From CAZOVB01 sp046541415 (GTDB taxonomy: Bacteria > Planctomycetota > Phycisphaerae > SM23-33): a stretch of 62,715 nt of DNA. Below are positions 1-7,491 of this stretch, piece by piece. The position numbers were made by a program, and so were the translations under genes. Numbering within the stretch: position 1 is the first letter of the stretch; each line of letters opens with the position of its first letter. The stretch is taken from NCBI GenBank assembly GCA_046541415.1, contig JBKHDI010000014.1, forward strand, positions 1 to 62,715. The letters run 5' to 3'. The notes beneath the pieces were generated by a model. The model was given only the letters and a program-made list of their open reading frames with translations. It was not told the DNA's origin and did not search any database.

Positions 1-306
1 CGCTCCGGGCACGGCTCGGCCTGTTCGTCCATCCTGGGCCATGCTCCGGGCCGTGTTGGTCCTCGCTGTGGGCTGCTGGCGCTGTCCCTGCTGGTCGATC
101 CCCGGGCCTGTCGGTCTGCGGTCGGCCTCTCTCGGGATCGTCGCTCTGGTGGCGTCCTGCTGCTGGGTGTTCATCGCTCTGGTGGCTGTCTGGCGGTCGA
201 TCTTGGCGCGGGTAGCGCCGTGGTAGTATCGGCCTGGCTGTTGTCTCTGTTCAGCCGTCATGCCGCTTGCGGTGGTCGCTGCCGGGCTCTGCTGGTCGGT
301 CCTCAT
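1..306 (-). CDS. Low-complexity Gln/Thr/Arg-rich protein, N-terminal 102 residues, runs off the window
   Basis: The minus strand is open with no stop from an ATG at 306 to the window edge, so only the first 102 codons are visible. The peptide is hydrophilic and rich in Q, T, R and A, with many MTAEQRQQPG-like stretches, and shows no signal peptide or membrane segment. Its ATG overlaps the TGA of the preceding ORF in an ATGA junction, which indicates translational coupling and argues that both ORFs are real. I do not recognise the family. It could be the disordered N-terminus of a larger protein lying to the left. Confidence 0.5.
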   Translation of the reverse strand, partial: MRTDQQSPAATTASGMTAEQRQQPGRYYHGATRAKIDRQTATRAMNTQQQDATRATIPREADRRPTGPGIDQQGQRQQPTARTNTARSMAQDGRTGRAVPGA

Positions 307-467
307 CGCTGGGCCTCCGGTACCTGCTGGCGAACCGTGGCCAGAATCTCGGCCTGGACGGCCTCGGGCAGGTCGGGCCAGGCCTGGACGATCAGGGCAA
401 GTTCGGGCGGGAGTTGGGCCAAATCGGCCGGAAGTGCAGCGCCTGGTGCAGCGCCGGATTCCCCCAT
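303..467 (-). CDS. Small hypothetical protein (54 aa) coupled to the partial gene at the left edge
   Basis: This short ORF encodes an acidic, Leu/Pro-rich peptide ending in a segment of the type LPPELALIVQAWPDLPEAVQ. I have the impression that similar tails occur on integrase-like or hypothetical proteins of planctomycetes, but that is memory, not a search. Its TGA overlaps the ATG of the next ORF by four bases. An in-frame ATG at 530 would give 75 aa, but the DNA between 468 and 530 is AT-richer and carries a palindrome, so I prefer the ATG at 467 although no Shine-Dalgarno sequence is visible. The function is unknown. Confidence 0.4.
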   Translation of the reverse strand: MGESGAAPGAALPADLAQLPPELALIVQAWPDLPEAVQAEILATVRQQVPEAQR

Positions 468-470
468 GAT

Positions 471-492
471 CTGTAAGATACTGTTTTTACAG
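471..492. promoter_or_regulatory. Inverted repeat CTGTAA-N10-TTACAG upstream of the small minus-strand ORFs
   Basis: Two perfect 6-base arms flank an AT-rich 10-base centre just upstream of the ATG at 467. Its position fits an operator or a short 5' leader hairpin for the minus-strand pair. No regulator is identifiable. Confidence 0.3.
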
Positions 493-535
493 TGCGTTAC
501 ACGATCCAGTTCGGCCCTCCGTGGGGTCATGCAAA

Positions 536-572
536 GCAAGCCTCGATGCAACGTCGGGGCTTGCTTTTTTTT
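536..572 (+). terminator. Intrinsic terminator, plus strand, with no plus-strand gene before it
   Basis: The arms GCAAGCC and GGCTTGC, extended inward through a G-U wobble by CGA/TCG, give an 11-bp stem. It is followed directly by eight T residues on the plus strand. On the minus strand there is no T-run, so it is directional. No plus-strand gene is visible upstream within the window. Confidence 0.7.
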
Positions 573-619
573 ATTCTCTCCCTCGGCTCGGGCCGATCTG
601 AACAGGGGCCCTGGACCGA

Positions 620-647
620 TTGCGTCAGGGACGGGGGGCTGTATAAT
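620..647 (+). promoter_or_regulatory. Sigma-70-like promoter for the secreted protein at 686
   Basis: A TTGCGT element at 620-625 and a perfect TATAAT at 642-647 are separated by 16 bases. They lie about 40 bases before the GTG start at 686. Confidence 0.6.
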
Positions 648-685
648 GGAACCCAATATTCGGACCAACTGATTCGGGTGAGCCG

Positions 686-2116
686 GTGAAGCCGTACCCT
701 GCACAACTTGCCGTTCTGGCCTGCCTTGGGGCGATCTGCCTGTCGGCGGCCGCCCAGGACGCAGGACCCGACCAGGACCAACAAGCCCCTGCCACCGGCG
801 AGGCGGTCCTGCTGTTCTACGACAACCGGATCGAGCAGGCCGTCTCCACCATCACCCGTACCGACGACCTGGCCCTGGCGGGCGAGATGACCAACACCGC
901 CATGCTCGAACAGACCCCCCTGGAATTGCGAAAGGCCCTGCTGGTCCGCTCGACCGAGCTGGCGATGAAAGATCGGCGCGGCTACGACCAGGCCGAAAGA
1001 TCCGCCCGGCTGCTCGTCCAGGCCGAAGCGTCCCCCGGCGGCGAGGGAGACCGCCTGCTGACCGAGGTGCTCGAGCTGGCCCTGCGGGCGGCAGATTCGC
1101 TGACACGGAAACAGGCGGCGACCAAGCTGGCCAGGCAGTACATCCGTCATGGGCGGGCGATGGCCGAGGCGAAGGACCCCGCCGGGGCGATCCGCCTGTA
1201 CCGCAAGGCCCAGGGCCTGACCACGCTGGCCGGCGACGAGGTAACCAGCAGCGTCCGGACCCACCTGGGCGAGGCGGCCTGGCTGCAGGGCGTGCTGAAT
1301 CGCTCGAACATGTTGACCCGCCAGTTGGAGCAGTCCCCCGACGACATGTCGCTTCGCAGGCGGCTGGTCCTGCTGACACTGCTGGAGATGGGCGATCCGT
1401 CCAAGGCGGTGGAGATCTGGCAGGGTGGTCCCGACCCTGCCCTGTCGACCTACCTGCCCCTGGCAGCCAGGGACGCAGGCCAGCTTGCACCCATGGCCTG
1501 CCTCGAGCTGGCCCGGTGGTACCGCAGCCTGGGCCAGTCGGGCAGCCAACAGGCCCGCGACCTGGCGATGGACAAGGCCCTGTCGTACTACGACCTGTTT
1601 CTCGACAAGCACAAGGCCCAGGACGCCCCCCACATCCAGGCCATCCAGGAGCGGGACGAACTCTACGAGAAGCTCGTGCAGGGGATGGCCCTGTCCTTGG
1701 TGCTCTGGAACCAGCACAACGGCACGCACAACGACCGCGGAACCCTGAGCGTCAACGTCCTGCTGTACCACAAGGGCAGGCTTGTCCACCGGGCTGAGAG
1801 CATCGACCTGCAGTGGAAGGCCGGACAGGACGTCAAAAACACCATCGCCCTGCCACCCCGCCCGTGCGACCGAATCCGCATCGAGGTGACCAAGTTCCAC
1901 AACGTCGGCGGCGGGCTGGCCGAGATCCAGCTGTTCCGGGGTCGCGACGACCTGGCCGCCGGCCAGCCGGCCCGTGCCTCGGCGGCCTACAGCCCGATCT
2001 ACTCGGCCGGGCGAGTCACCGACGGCGTGACCAGTTCGGCCCGCGGAGGCCACGGATACTGGCTGCTGCCGGACCGCAGGACCGGCTGGGTCGAAGTGGA
2101 CCTCAAACAGCCCTGA
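686..2116 (+). CDS. Secreted hypothetical protein with a C-terminally cut-off discoidin-like domain
   Basis: This 476-residue protein starts at GTG and has a clear Sec signal peptide (about residues 1-24, hydrophobic core LAVLACLGAICLSA, cleavage near AAAQ). The body is alpha-helical with Arg/Ala/Leu-rich, TPR-like stretches (about 60-350). The last 110 residues become beta-rich and end in RVTDGVTSSARGG...YWLLP...GWVEVDL, which resembles the opening strands of an F5/8-type C (discoidin) carbohydrate-binding domain. The stop comes only a few residues after WVEVDL, so most of that domain is missing. The stop lies 32 bp from the end of the convergent STN gene. Export to periplasm or surface is inferred from the signal; no catalytic motif is visible. 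Confidence 0.75.
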   Translation: MKPYPAQLAVLACLGAICLSAAAQDAGPDQDQQAPATGEAVLLFYDNRIEQAVSTITRTDDLALAGEMTNTAMLEQTPLELRKALLVRSTELAMKDRRGYDQAERSARLLVQAEASPGGEGDRLLTEVLELALRAADSLTRKQAATKLARQYIRHGRAMAEAKDPAGAIRLYRKAQGLTTLAGDEVTSSVRTHLGEAAWLQGVLNRSNMLTRQLEQSPDDMSLRRRLVLLTLLEMGDPSKAVEIWQGGPDPALSTYLPLAARDAGQLAPMACLELARWYRSLGQSGSQQARDLAMDKALSYYDLFLDKHKAQDAPHIQAIQERDELYEKLVQGMALSLVLWNQHNGTHNDRGTLSVNVLLYHKGRLVHRAESIDLQWKAGQDVKNTIALPPRPCDRIRIEVTKFHNVGGGLAEIQLFRGRDDLAAGQPARASAAYSPIYSAGRVTDGVTSSARGGHGYWLLPDRRTGWVEVDLKQP

Positions 2117-2148
2117 GCACGCTGCCGGGCCCGTGGCAAGGCGGCCTG

Positions 2149-3264
2149 CTAGTCGGCCAGTTCCTGGCCCAGCTGCTCGATCAGCGCTTCACGGCGCTTG
2201 AGGATCTTCTCGACCAGTTCTTCGGGCAGATCATCCGCCGGGTAGAACACCTCCACGTTGCCCTCGCTGGTGGGGATCGAAACCTTCAGGAAGAACGGGG
2301 GCCTTTTGCGCCGGGGAGTGTCGGACTCGGCCCGGGCCTGCTGCTTGAGAAACTCCGACGCCTCGACGGCCACGCCCTTGGCCGTGGGCGTGAAGACCAG
2401 GCCGGTCGCCCCGGAGATCACTTTCAGCGCCTGCTCGACCGTCACGTCGTTCATCCGCAGGCTGACGCTGTCGCGGGTCGACTCGGGCAGGAGGGCGAAG
2501 ACACCCGGCTGGGGGTCCATCTCCACCCGGGCCGCGTCGGTCAACTGGCGCAGTACGTCGATGAGCTTGCGTCCCTGGGCCTCGATGCTCGTGCGTGTCT
2601 GGAGCTGTCGGTGGATCTGCTTTTCCATCGGCAGGACGACGATGGCATCGCCTGCAAGATACCAGGTCGCGCCGTGGCCGTGGCAGGCCATGTCCAGCCA
2701 GTCGCTGGTCGGGCCTGGCAACTTGAACTCCGCCCGACGGAACGCGTCCTGCCGGGGGACCTCCAGGTGCCACATCATCGCCAGTGACTCGACGCCGGTA
2801 GCCTTGCGTAGCTGCTGGATCGGGTCGCCGGCCTTTTCGCTGGGCTCCAGCCGCGTGGTGTGCAGCTTGGCCAGCAACTGCAGTTCGTCGAAACTGGGCC
2901 TGCGGCTCATCCGGTACAGCGATGGCGTGGGAACGATGGCGATCTTGCCGTCCTGGATCTTCCAGGTCAGGGCCTGGCTGGCCAGCAGCTGGTCCAGGGC
3001 GTCGCGGAGGCGGACGTTCTTGAACTTCACGTCCAGGTTGGTCTGGCTGCCGTAAGGCAGGAAGTCCAGCGTGTCGGCCGGGAGCTCAAAACGCAGGCCC
3101 GCCTCGTCGCCCAGGCTGGAGAACACGCCTTCGATGGGCATGTTCTCGACCGAGAACTGGATGGTCTTGTCCAGCTGTTTCTGGATCTGTGCCTCGGTGA
3201 TATCCTGGGCCGAGGCGAAGGCAGTTACGGCCAGCAGGGCCAGGATGGTGCGTTGGATTTTCAT
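2149..3264 (-). CDS. Exported protein with two STN (secretin/TonB short N-terminal) domains
   Basis: I chose the ATG at 3264 because it begins a standard signal peptide (MKIQRTILALLAVTAFASA); an in-frame upstream start at 3306 would bury it. The 371-residue mature protein holds two STN-like modules, roughly residues 30-110 and 235-300, each with the pattern of a beta strand, 'LRDALDQLL' or 'VEQALKVIS' helix, and 'TWKIQDGKI' hairpin. There is no secretin beta-barrel domain after them, so it is not itself a secretin. It is the third gene after an ECF sigma factor and a putative anti-sigma factor, so it may be the envelope sensor or the effector of that cassette (inference). Confidence 0.8.
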   Translation of the reverse strand: MKIQRTILALLAVTAFASAQDITEAQIQKQLDKTIQFSVENMPIEGVFSSLGDEAGLRFELPADTLDFLPYGSQTNLDVKFKNVRLRDALDQLLASQALTWKIQDGKIAIVPTPSLYRMSRRPSFDELQLLAKLHTTRLEPSEKAGDPIQQLRKATGVESLAMMWHLEVPRQDAFRRAEFKLPGPTSDWLDMACHGHGATWYLAGDAIVVLPMEKQIHRQLQTRTSIEAQGRKLIDVLRQLTDAARVEMDPQPGVFALLPESTRDSVSLRMNDVTVEQALKVISGATGLVFTPTAKGVAVEASEFLKQQARAESDTPRRKRPPFFLKVSIPTSEGNVEVFYPADDLPEELVEKILKRREALIEQLGQELAD

Positions 3265-3331
3265 ATTCGGTCTGTCTCCGGGAATCAGGTTCCTGCCTGG
3301 ATGCATGGGTTTCTGGTTCTGCTCTGCTCGT

Positions 3332-3931
3332 CTAGAGCGGGTAGTACTCTTCGGGCCTCGGCGAGGGCGACCGGGCCGGACGTCCTGTCGAGAACATCAC
3401 CGTGCCCTGGGGCAACGCGCCGGGCGAGTCGCTGTAGTCCGGGGCGAGGGGCATCTGCTCGAAATCGATCTCGCGTCGCGTCGAGACGCGGACGGTGGAG
3501 GCCCGGGCGGATTCAGCCCCTCCTGCCGCCGGCGTCCGCAAACGAACCTGCACGACAGGCTGACTTCTGACCACGACGTCCTGGAACATCGTGTTGAGGA
3601 TGATCGAAACGCCCAGGACGACCAAGGCCGCGGCGGCCAGGCCCCCCAGCCACAGGCGCAGCGGGCCGAACCGCCGGCGCCTGGCGGGCCCGTCCAGCAG
3701 GACGCGCCGCTCCAGCCGGGCCATGATCTCCTGGCGCTGCTGATCGAGCGTGTCCTGGTCGACGGGGATCTCGGGCAACTGCTCGAGGTGTTCGTCCAGG
3801 GCGCGGTAGAGTCGGACCTGCTCGGCCAGTTCAGGCTTTCGCCCGAGCAGGCTTTCAAGCTGCCCGTCACCGGCATCGAGGAGTTCCACCAGTCGGAATT
3901 CCGGGTCGGATTTATCGAATCGCTCTTTCAT
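3332..3931 (-). CDS. Putative anti-sigma factor, single-pass membrane protein
   Basis: The 199-residue product has an acidic, Leu/Glu-rich cytoplasmic N-terminus (about 1-85), one transmembrane segment (about 92-116, LWLGGLAAAALVVLGVSIIL) preceded by a basic RRRRFGPLR stretch, and a periplasmic tail of about 80 residues rich in Pro, Ser and Arg. It begins 7 bp after the stop of the sigma gene. Size, topology and position match membrane anti-sigma factors, but I see no zinc-binding HxxxCxxC motif, so any sigma-binding domain is not of the ZAS type. The assignment rests on context. Confidence 0.7.
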   Translation of the reverse strand: MKERFDKSDPEFRLVELLDAGDGQLESLLGRKPELAEQVRLYRALDEHLEQLPEIPVDQDTLDQQRQEIMARLERRVLLDGPARRRRFGPLRLWLGGLAAAALVVLGVSIILNTMFQDVVVRSQPVVQVRLRTPAAGGAESARASTVRVSTRREIDFEQMPLAPDYSDSPGALPQGTVMFSTGRPARSPSPRPEEYYPL

Positions 3932-3938
3932 CTCTCAC

Positions 3939-4532
3939 CTACAGGTACTGCTGGAGCTCATCTTTGAGCTTCTTGCGGGCTGTGAAAACGTGCCACTTGA
4001 CCGCCTCTACGCTGATACCCATAATCTCGGCGACTTCCTTCTGGGGCATCTTCTGGAGGCTGAACAACACCAGGGCCTGCTGCTGTTTCTCGGGCAGCTG
4101 TTCGATCTTCTCGGCAATCAGGCCCCGAAGCTCCTGCCCGGTAACCTGCTGGTCCGGCTGGGCCTGTGACGAGTCGGGCAGGTTGATTTCGTTTCGGCCC
4201 GAGTCGGGGTTCTCGATGTCCAGGCTTGCGGTTTTTCGCAGGGCCCGCGACCGCCTCCGATTCAGCGACAGGTTGCTGACGATCCGCAACAGCCAACTGC
4301 CGAAGCGGTCGTGGTTGTGCAGGGAATCCAGTTTGTCATATGCCTTCAACATCGCGTCCTGGGAAATCTCCAGAGCGTCTTCGCGGTTGTTCAGCTTTCG
4401 ATATGCAACGGCCACTGCCTGCCTCTGGTATCGTCGGACCAGTTCGTCAAAGGCCGACAATTCGCCCCGCAACACGGCCTTGACCAGGTCGCCGTCGGAG
4501 GTCGATGTACTGTCGCGAGCAGGTTGGGCCAT
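3939..4532 (-). CDS. ECF (sigma-70 family) RNA polymerase sigma factor
   Basis: The protein has the two-domain ECF layout. Region 2 covers about residues 18-95 (AFDELVRRYQRQAVAVAYR, then EISQDAMLKAYDKL and FGSWLLRIVSNLSLNRRR). A linker of about 50 residues follows, and region 4 is about 140-197 (LPEKQQQALVLFSLQKMPQK, then a helix-turn-helix ISVEAVKWHVFTARKKLKDE). It would direct RNA polymerase to an envelope-linked regulon. An upstream in-frame GTG at 4544 abuts the GGAGG; the ATG at 4532 has the same GGAGG 12 bases away and is preferred. It heads the sigma / anti-sigma / STN operon. Confidence 0.92.
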   Translation of the reverse strand: MAQPARDSTSTSDGDLVKAVLRGELSAFDELVRRYQRQAVAVAYRKLNNREDALEISQDAMLKAYDKLDSLHNHDRFGSWLLRIVSNLSLNRRRSRALRKTASLDIENPDSGRNEINLPDSSQAQPDQQVTGQELRGLIAEKIEQLPEKQQQALVLFSLQKMPQKEVAEIMGISVEAVKWHVFTARKKLKDELQQYL

Positions 4533-4552
4533 CAGAACAGACACCCTCCACC

Positions 4553-4570
4553 AGGCCCGGTTAGGCCCGG
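4553..4570. repeat. 10-bp-period direct repeat of AGGCCCGG ahead of the sigma gene
   Basis: AGGCCCGG occurs at 4553-4560 and again at 4563-4570, one helical turn apart, immediately upstream of the sigma factor Shine-Dalgarno sequence. It could be an operator or a chance GC-rich repeat. Confidence 0.3.
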
Positions 4571-4752
4571 AAGGCTACAAAATTCAGATCCTTACCCCTG
4601 CAGAGTACACACTTTGCCCGCCGGTGTCGAGGTTGCAGCCCTGCCAGGCGTCCCGGGCGAGGCCAGAGGCGATTGTCCCGTCCGAAATCGCAAACACAAA
4701 ACTTGGTTCCCTCGACAGTTAACGATCAGGCGGGCCCGCAGATCAGGAAAAA

Positions 4753-4782
4753 CTGCAATAGAAGTCTTCTCCATGCTACAAT
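4753..4782 (+). promoter_or_regulatory. Candidate promoter for the rimO leader
   Basis: CTGCAA at 4753-4758 and TACAAT at 4777-4782 are 18 bases apart. Transcription would start near 4789, just before the leader terminator. The rest of the 386-bp gap between the sigma gene and rimO holds only the AGGCCCGG repeat, this promoter and the terminator. Confidence 0.45.
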
Positions 4783-4798
4783 AAGGCAGATCAAGATT

Positions 4799-4866
4799 GC
4801 CGCCGGCTGTTTGCGGCTCGTTGCGTCTCCCCCTGCGCAACGGCCCGATAGCTGGCGGCTTTTTTT
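4799..4866 (+). terminator. Intrinsic terminator inside the rimO 5' leader (attenuator or small-RNA end)
   Basis: GCCGCCGGCT at 4799-4808 pairs with AGCTGGCGGC at 4850-4859 (10 bp including one G-U), followed by seven Ts at 4860-4866. An inner hairpin is formed by CGTTGCG and CGCAACG around a C-rich loop. The structure ends 64 bases before the rimO ATG. No plus-strand gene precedes it, so it must act on a transcript that begins in this gap, probably rimO's own. Confidence 0.65.
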
Positions 4867-4930
4867 CTCCAACGGCCCGGCCTGGGCGATTTGCCTGGCC
4901 GGGGTCCCGCCCGGGGCCTATGATCCTGCC

Positions 4931-6265
4931 ATGAATCCTGCCAACCCACATGTTGCGATCGTCTCGCTGGGCTGCCCGAAGAACCTCGTCGACAGCGAGC
5001 GTCTCTCGGCGATCATGGCCGAGGCAGGCTGCATCGTCGGCGCCCCTGCCGACGATGCCGACGTGATCGTCATCAACACGTGCGGCTTTCTGCAGGCCGC
5101 CCGGGCCGAGTCGCTCGACATCATCTCCCAGGCCGTCCAGCTCAAGTCCACCGCCCGGGCCCGCCGGGTTATCGTCGCCGGCTGCCTGGTCAACCGTGAC
5201 GGGCCGAACCTGCTGACAGAAACCGGCGTGGACGCGATCATCGGCGTCCACGACCGCCGGAAGATCCTCGATGCGATCTTCGCCGAAGGCCCCGAGGTGC
5301 ATATCTCCGCCCCGGGCCCGGCCGCCAGCGACGCCGGGCGACTCCGCCTGACGGCCCCGCACACCGCCTTTCTGCGGATCGCCGAAGGCTGCAGCCGCAA
5401 CTGCACGTTCTGCACGATCCCGTCGATCCGGGGCCCCTACCGCTCCAAGCATCCCGACGCCATCTGCGACGAAGCCCGCGAACTGATCGGCGACGGGGCC
5501 ATCGAACTGAACGTCATCGCCCAGGACACCACCAGCTACGGCTGCGACCTGGACGACGGGGTCGACCTGGCCGATCTGCTGGGGCGCCTGGACCGCCTGG
5601 ACGGCGTGGAGTGGATCCGCCTGCTCTACACCTACCCGCTGCGGTTCGACCGGAAGCTCATCGACACCATGGCCGCCGCCGAGCACGTCGTGCCCTACAT
5701 CGACATGCCTTTACAGCACATCGACGGCGAGATCCTCCGACGCATGGGCCGGGCTGTCGGGTCCGACCAGGTCCGCGATCTGCTCGAAGCGATCCGCCGG
5801 GCCATGCCCGCAATCTCCATCCGCACGACCTTCATCGTCGGCTTTCCGGGCGAGACCGAGGCCCAGTTCCAGCACCTGTTGGACTTCGTCGCCGACAGCT
5901 GCTTCGAGGCGATGGGCGCGTTTGCCTATTCTCCCGAGCCGGGCACGCCCGCAGCCACCATGCCCGACCAGATCCCCGAGCAGGTCAAGCAGAAGCGGCT
6001 GGAGGCGATCATGTCCCTCCAGCAGGAGATCTCCCTGCAGGTCAACCAGGCCCGCCTCGGCAGTGAGCTGGACGTGCTGGTCGACGGGACCGACGAGCAG
6101 GGCGCCTGTTTCGGCCGTCACGGCGGGCAGGCCCCCGACATCGACGGGATCTGCTACCTCGACCCGCCGGCCGAGCCGGGCAGCCTGGTCCGCGGCAAGG
6201 TCGTCGGCGCCGACGAGTACGACCTGCACATCGAACCGACGGCAACAATTCGCCCGGCCGGATAG
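4931..6265 (+). CDS. rimO: Ribosomal protein S12 methylthiotransferase RimO
   Basis: This 444-residue radical-SAM enzyme adds a methylthio group to the conserved Asp of ribosomal protein S12. The N-terminal MTTase domain has its cluster cysteines in VSLGCPKNLVDSE (C15), INTCGF and VAGCLVN. The radical-SAM cluster motif is CSRNCTFC at about residues 154-161 (CxxxCxxC). The C-terminal TRAM domain follows from about residue 370 (LDVLVDGTDEQG onward). I start at the ATG beginning MNPANPHVAIVSLGCPKN because the family starts there; the longer upstream frame would translate the leader terminator. MiaB is excluded by the LGCPKNLVDSE signature typical of RimO. A pgsA-pgpA pair follows. Confidence 0.96.
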   Translation: MNPANPHVAIVSLGCPKNLVDSERLSAIMAEAGCIVGAPADDADVIVINTCGFLQAARAESLDIISQAVQLKSTARARRVIVAGCLVNRDGPNLLTETGVDAIIGVHDRRKILDAIFAEGPEVHISAPGPAASDAGRLRLTAPHTAFLRIAEGCSRNCTFCTIPSIRGPYRSKHPDAICDEARELIGDGAIELNVIAQDTTSYGCDLDDGVDLADLLGRLDRLDGVEWIRLLYTYPLRFDRKLIDTMAAAEHVVPYIDMPLQHIDGEILRRMGRAVGSDQVRDLLEAIRRAMPAISIRTTFIVGFPGETEAQFQHLLDFVADSCFEAMGAFAYSPEPGTPAATMPDQIPEQVKQKRLEAIMSLQQEISLQVNQARLGSELDVLVDGTDEQGACFGRHGGQAPDIDGICYLDPPAEPGSLVRGKVVGADEYDLHIEPTATIRPAG

Positions 6266-6347
6266 ATCTCCGCTGGCCCCCCGGGCCCGGAGAGGATATG
6301 ATTCAGCCTCGTTTCGCACGCTGCACCCAACGGGACCCGACCAGCAG

Positions 6348-6992
6348 ATGATCTGGAACCTGCCGAACAAACTGACTCTCTCGCGATTGGCGCTGGCCTT
6401 TGTGTTCTTCGTCCTGCTGGGCCTGTACGACCAGGCCGCCGAGACCGGGCCCTGGCTGCTGCTGGCAGCGATGGTGCTCTACGTCGTCTCGGGCCTGACC
6501 GACGTGGCCGACGGCTACGTCGCCCGCAAGTACAACCTGGTCACGCCGTTCGGGCGGATGGTCGACCCGTTCGTCGACAAGGTCCTTGTAGTCGGGGCGT
6601 TTACCATGCTGACCGGGGCGAATTTTGCCGCGCCCGACGCCTCTTTCAACGGCCCCATGCCCGGCTGGGTCACCGGCGGGATGCTCACCGGCGTCCAGGC
6701 CTGGATGGTCGTGGTGATCCTCTCGCGGGAGTTCGCCGTCACGGCCATCCGCGGCTACAGCGAGTCGCTGGGCCTGGCCTTCCCGGCCATGCCGGCCGGG
6801 AAACTCAAGATGTTCGCCCAGTCGGTGGCCATCTGCACCGTTCTGATCCAGGTCGCCTTCCTGCCCCTGCGGCCCTGGGCGATCTGGACACGTACGATCA
6901 CGGTCTGGCTGGCCGTGGCGATGACCGTAATCAGTGCTGCCTCTTATGTGAAACAGACCGTCAAGTTGATGCGAGATGAACCGAAAGACTAA
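6348..6992 (+). CDS. pgsA: CDP-diacylglycerol--glycerol-3-phosphate 3-phosphatidyltransferase
   Basis: This 214-residue membrane enzyme condenses CDP-diacylglycerol with glycerol-3-phosphate to make phosphatidylglycerophosphate. The full CDP-alcohol phosphotransferase signature D-x2-DG-x2-AR-x8-G-x3-D-x3-D is present at about residues 55-80 (DVADGYVARKYNL, then GRMVDPFVD). About five or six membrane segments are visible. The ATG at 6348 gives the usual N-terminus NLPNKLTLSRL; a longer frame starting at 5922 is only readthrough of the rimO region. Its 3' end overlaps pgpA by 17 bp, placing the two consecutive phosphatidylglycerol-synthesis steps in one transcript. Confidence 0.95.
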   Translation: MIWNLPNKLTLSRLALAFVFFVLLGLYDQAAETGPWLLLAAMVLYVVSGLTDVADGYVARKYNLVTPFGRMVDPFVDKVLVVGAFTMLTGANFAAPDASFNGPMPGWVTGGMLTGVQAWMVVVILSREFAVTAIRGYSESLGLAFPAMPAGKLKMFAQSVAICTVLIQVAFLPLRPWAIWTRTITVWLAVAMTVISAASYVKQTVKLMRDEPKD

Positions 6993-7491
6993 GATCTGGC
7001 TGGCCAGCGGCCTGTACACCGGCTACTTGCGTCCGGCCCCGGGCACGTGGGGATCGGGGGTGATCGTTCTGGCGTTTCTGGGGGCGTTGTGGCTCAGCGG
7101 CGGGATGGGGTGGCTGGTCTCGACGATGATGGGGCTGATCTCGGGCGCCTCGGCCCTGGGCTGCGTGATGCTCGGACGGTTCGTGGAGAACGAGTTCGGC
7201 CGCAAGGACCCCAGCTTCTGCACCATCGATGAATTTGCCGGCCAGGGCCTGACCTACGTCGCCCTTCCCCTCTCGGGCAGTTGGCTGGGCAGCCAGGCGG
7301 GCGACTGGCTGCTGGTGGCGACTCTGGGATTCGTGATTTTCCGGGTGATGGACATCTTCAAGCCATTCCCCGCCCGGAGGCTGGAAAAGCTGCCCCACGG
7401 CTGGGGCGTGGCCTTTGACGACCTTTTCGCGGGCCTGTACGCCAACCTCACTTGCCAGCTGATTCTCCGGCTGGGACTGCAGATGTCTTGA
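6976..7491 (+). CDS. pgpA: Phosphatidylglycerophosphatase A
   Basis: The 171-residue membrane protein matches the PgpA family: SGLYTGYLRPAPGTWGS near the N-terminus, CTIDEFAGQ (the DE..GQ motif, about 79-88), FRVMDIFKPFPARRLE, and GVAFDDLFAGLYAN near the C-terminus. It dephosphorylates phosphatidylglycerophosphate to phosphatidylglycerol, the step directly after PgsA, whose gene overlaps it. The last 44 bp overlap the 3' end of the convergent 903-residue membrane-protein gene. Confidence 0.95.
   Translation: MNRKTKIWLASGLYTGYLRPAPGTWGSGVIVLAFLGALWLSGGMGWLVSTMMGLISGASALGCVMLGRFVENEFGRKDPSFCTIDEFAGQGLTYVALPLSGSWLGSQAGDWLLVATLGFVIFRVMDIFKPFPARRLEKLPHGWGVAFDDLFAGLYANLTCQLILRLGLQMS

Noticed and set aside
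470..535. tRNA-like sequence (GTTCGGCCC) before the orphan terminator
   Set aside because: No acceptor, D or anticodon stem can be formed.
527..2053. 508-codon minus-strand ORF
   Set aside because: Antisense shadow of the secreted protein gene; no start signal or domain, and it runs through the terminator at 536.
2149..3264. STN protein as the missing Tad secretin
   Set aside because: It lacks the secretin barrel domain and sits in the sigma-factor operon 45 kb away.
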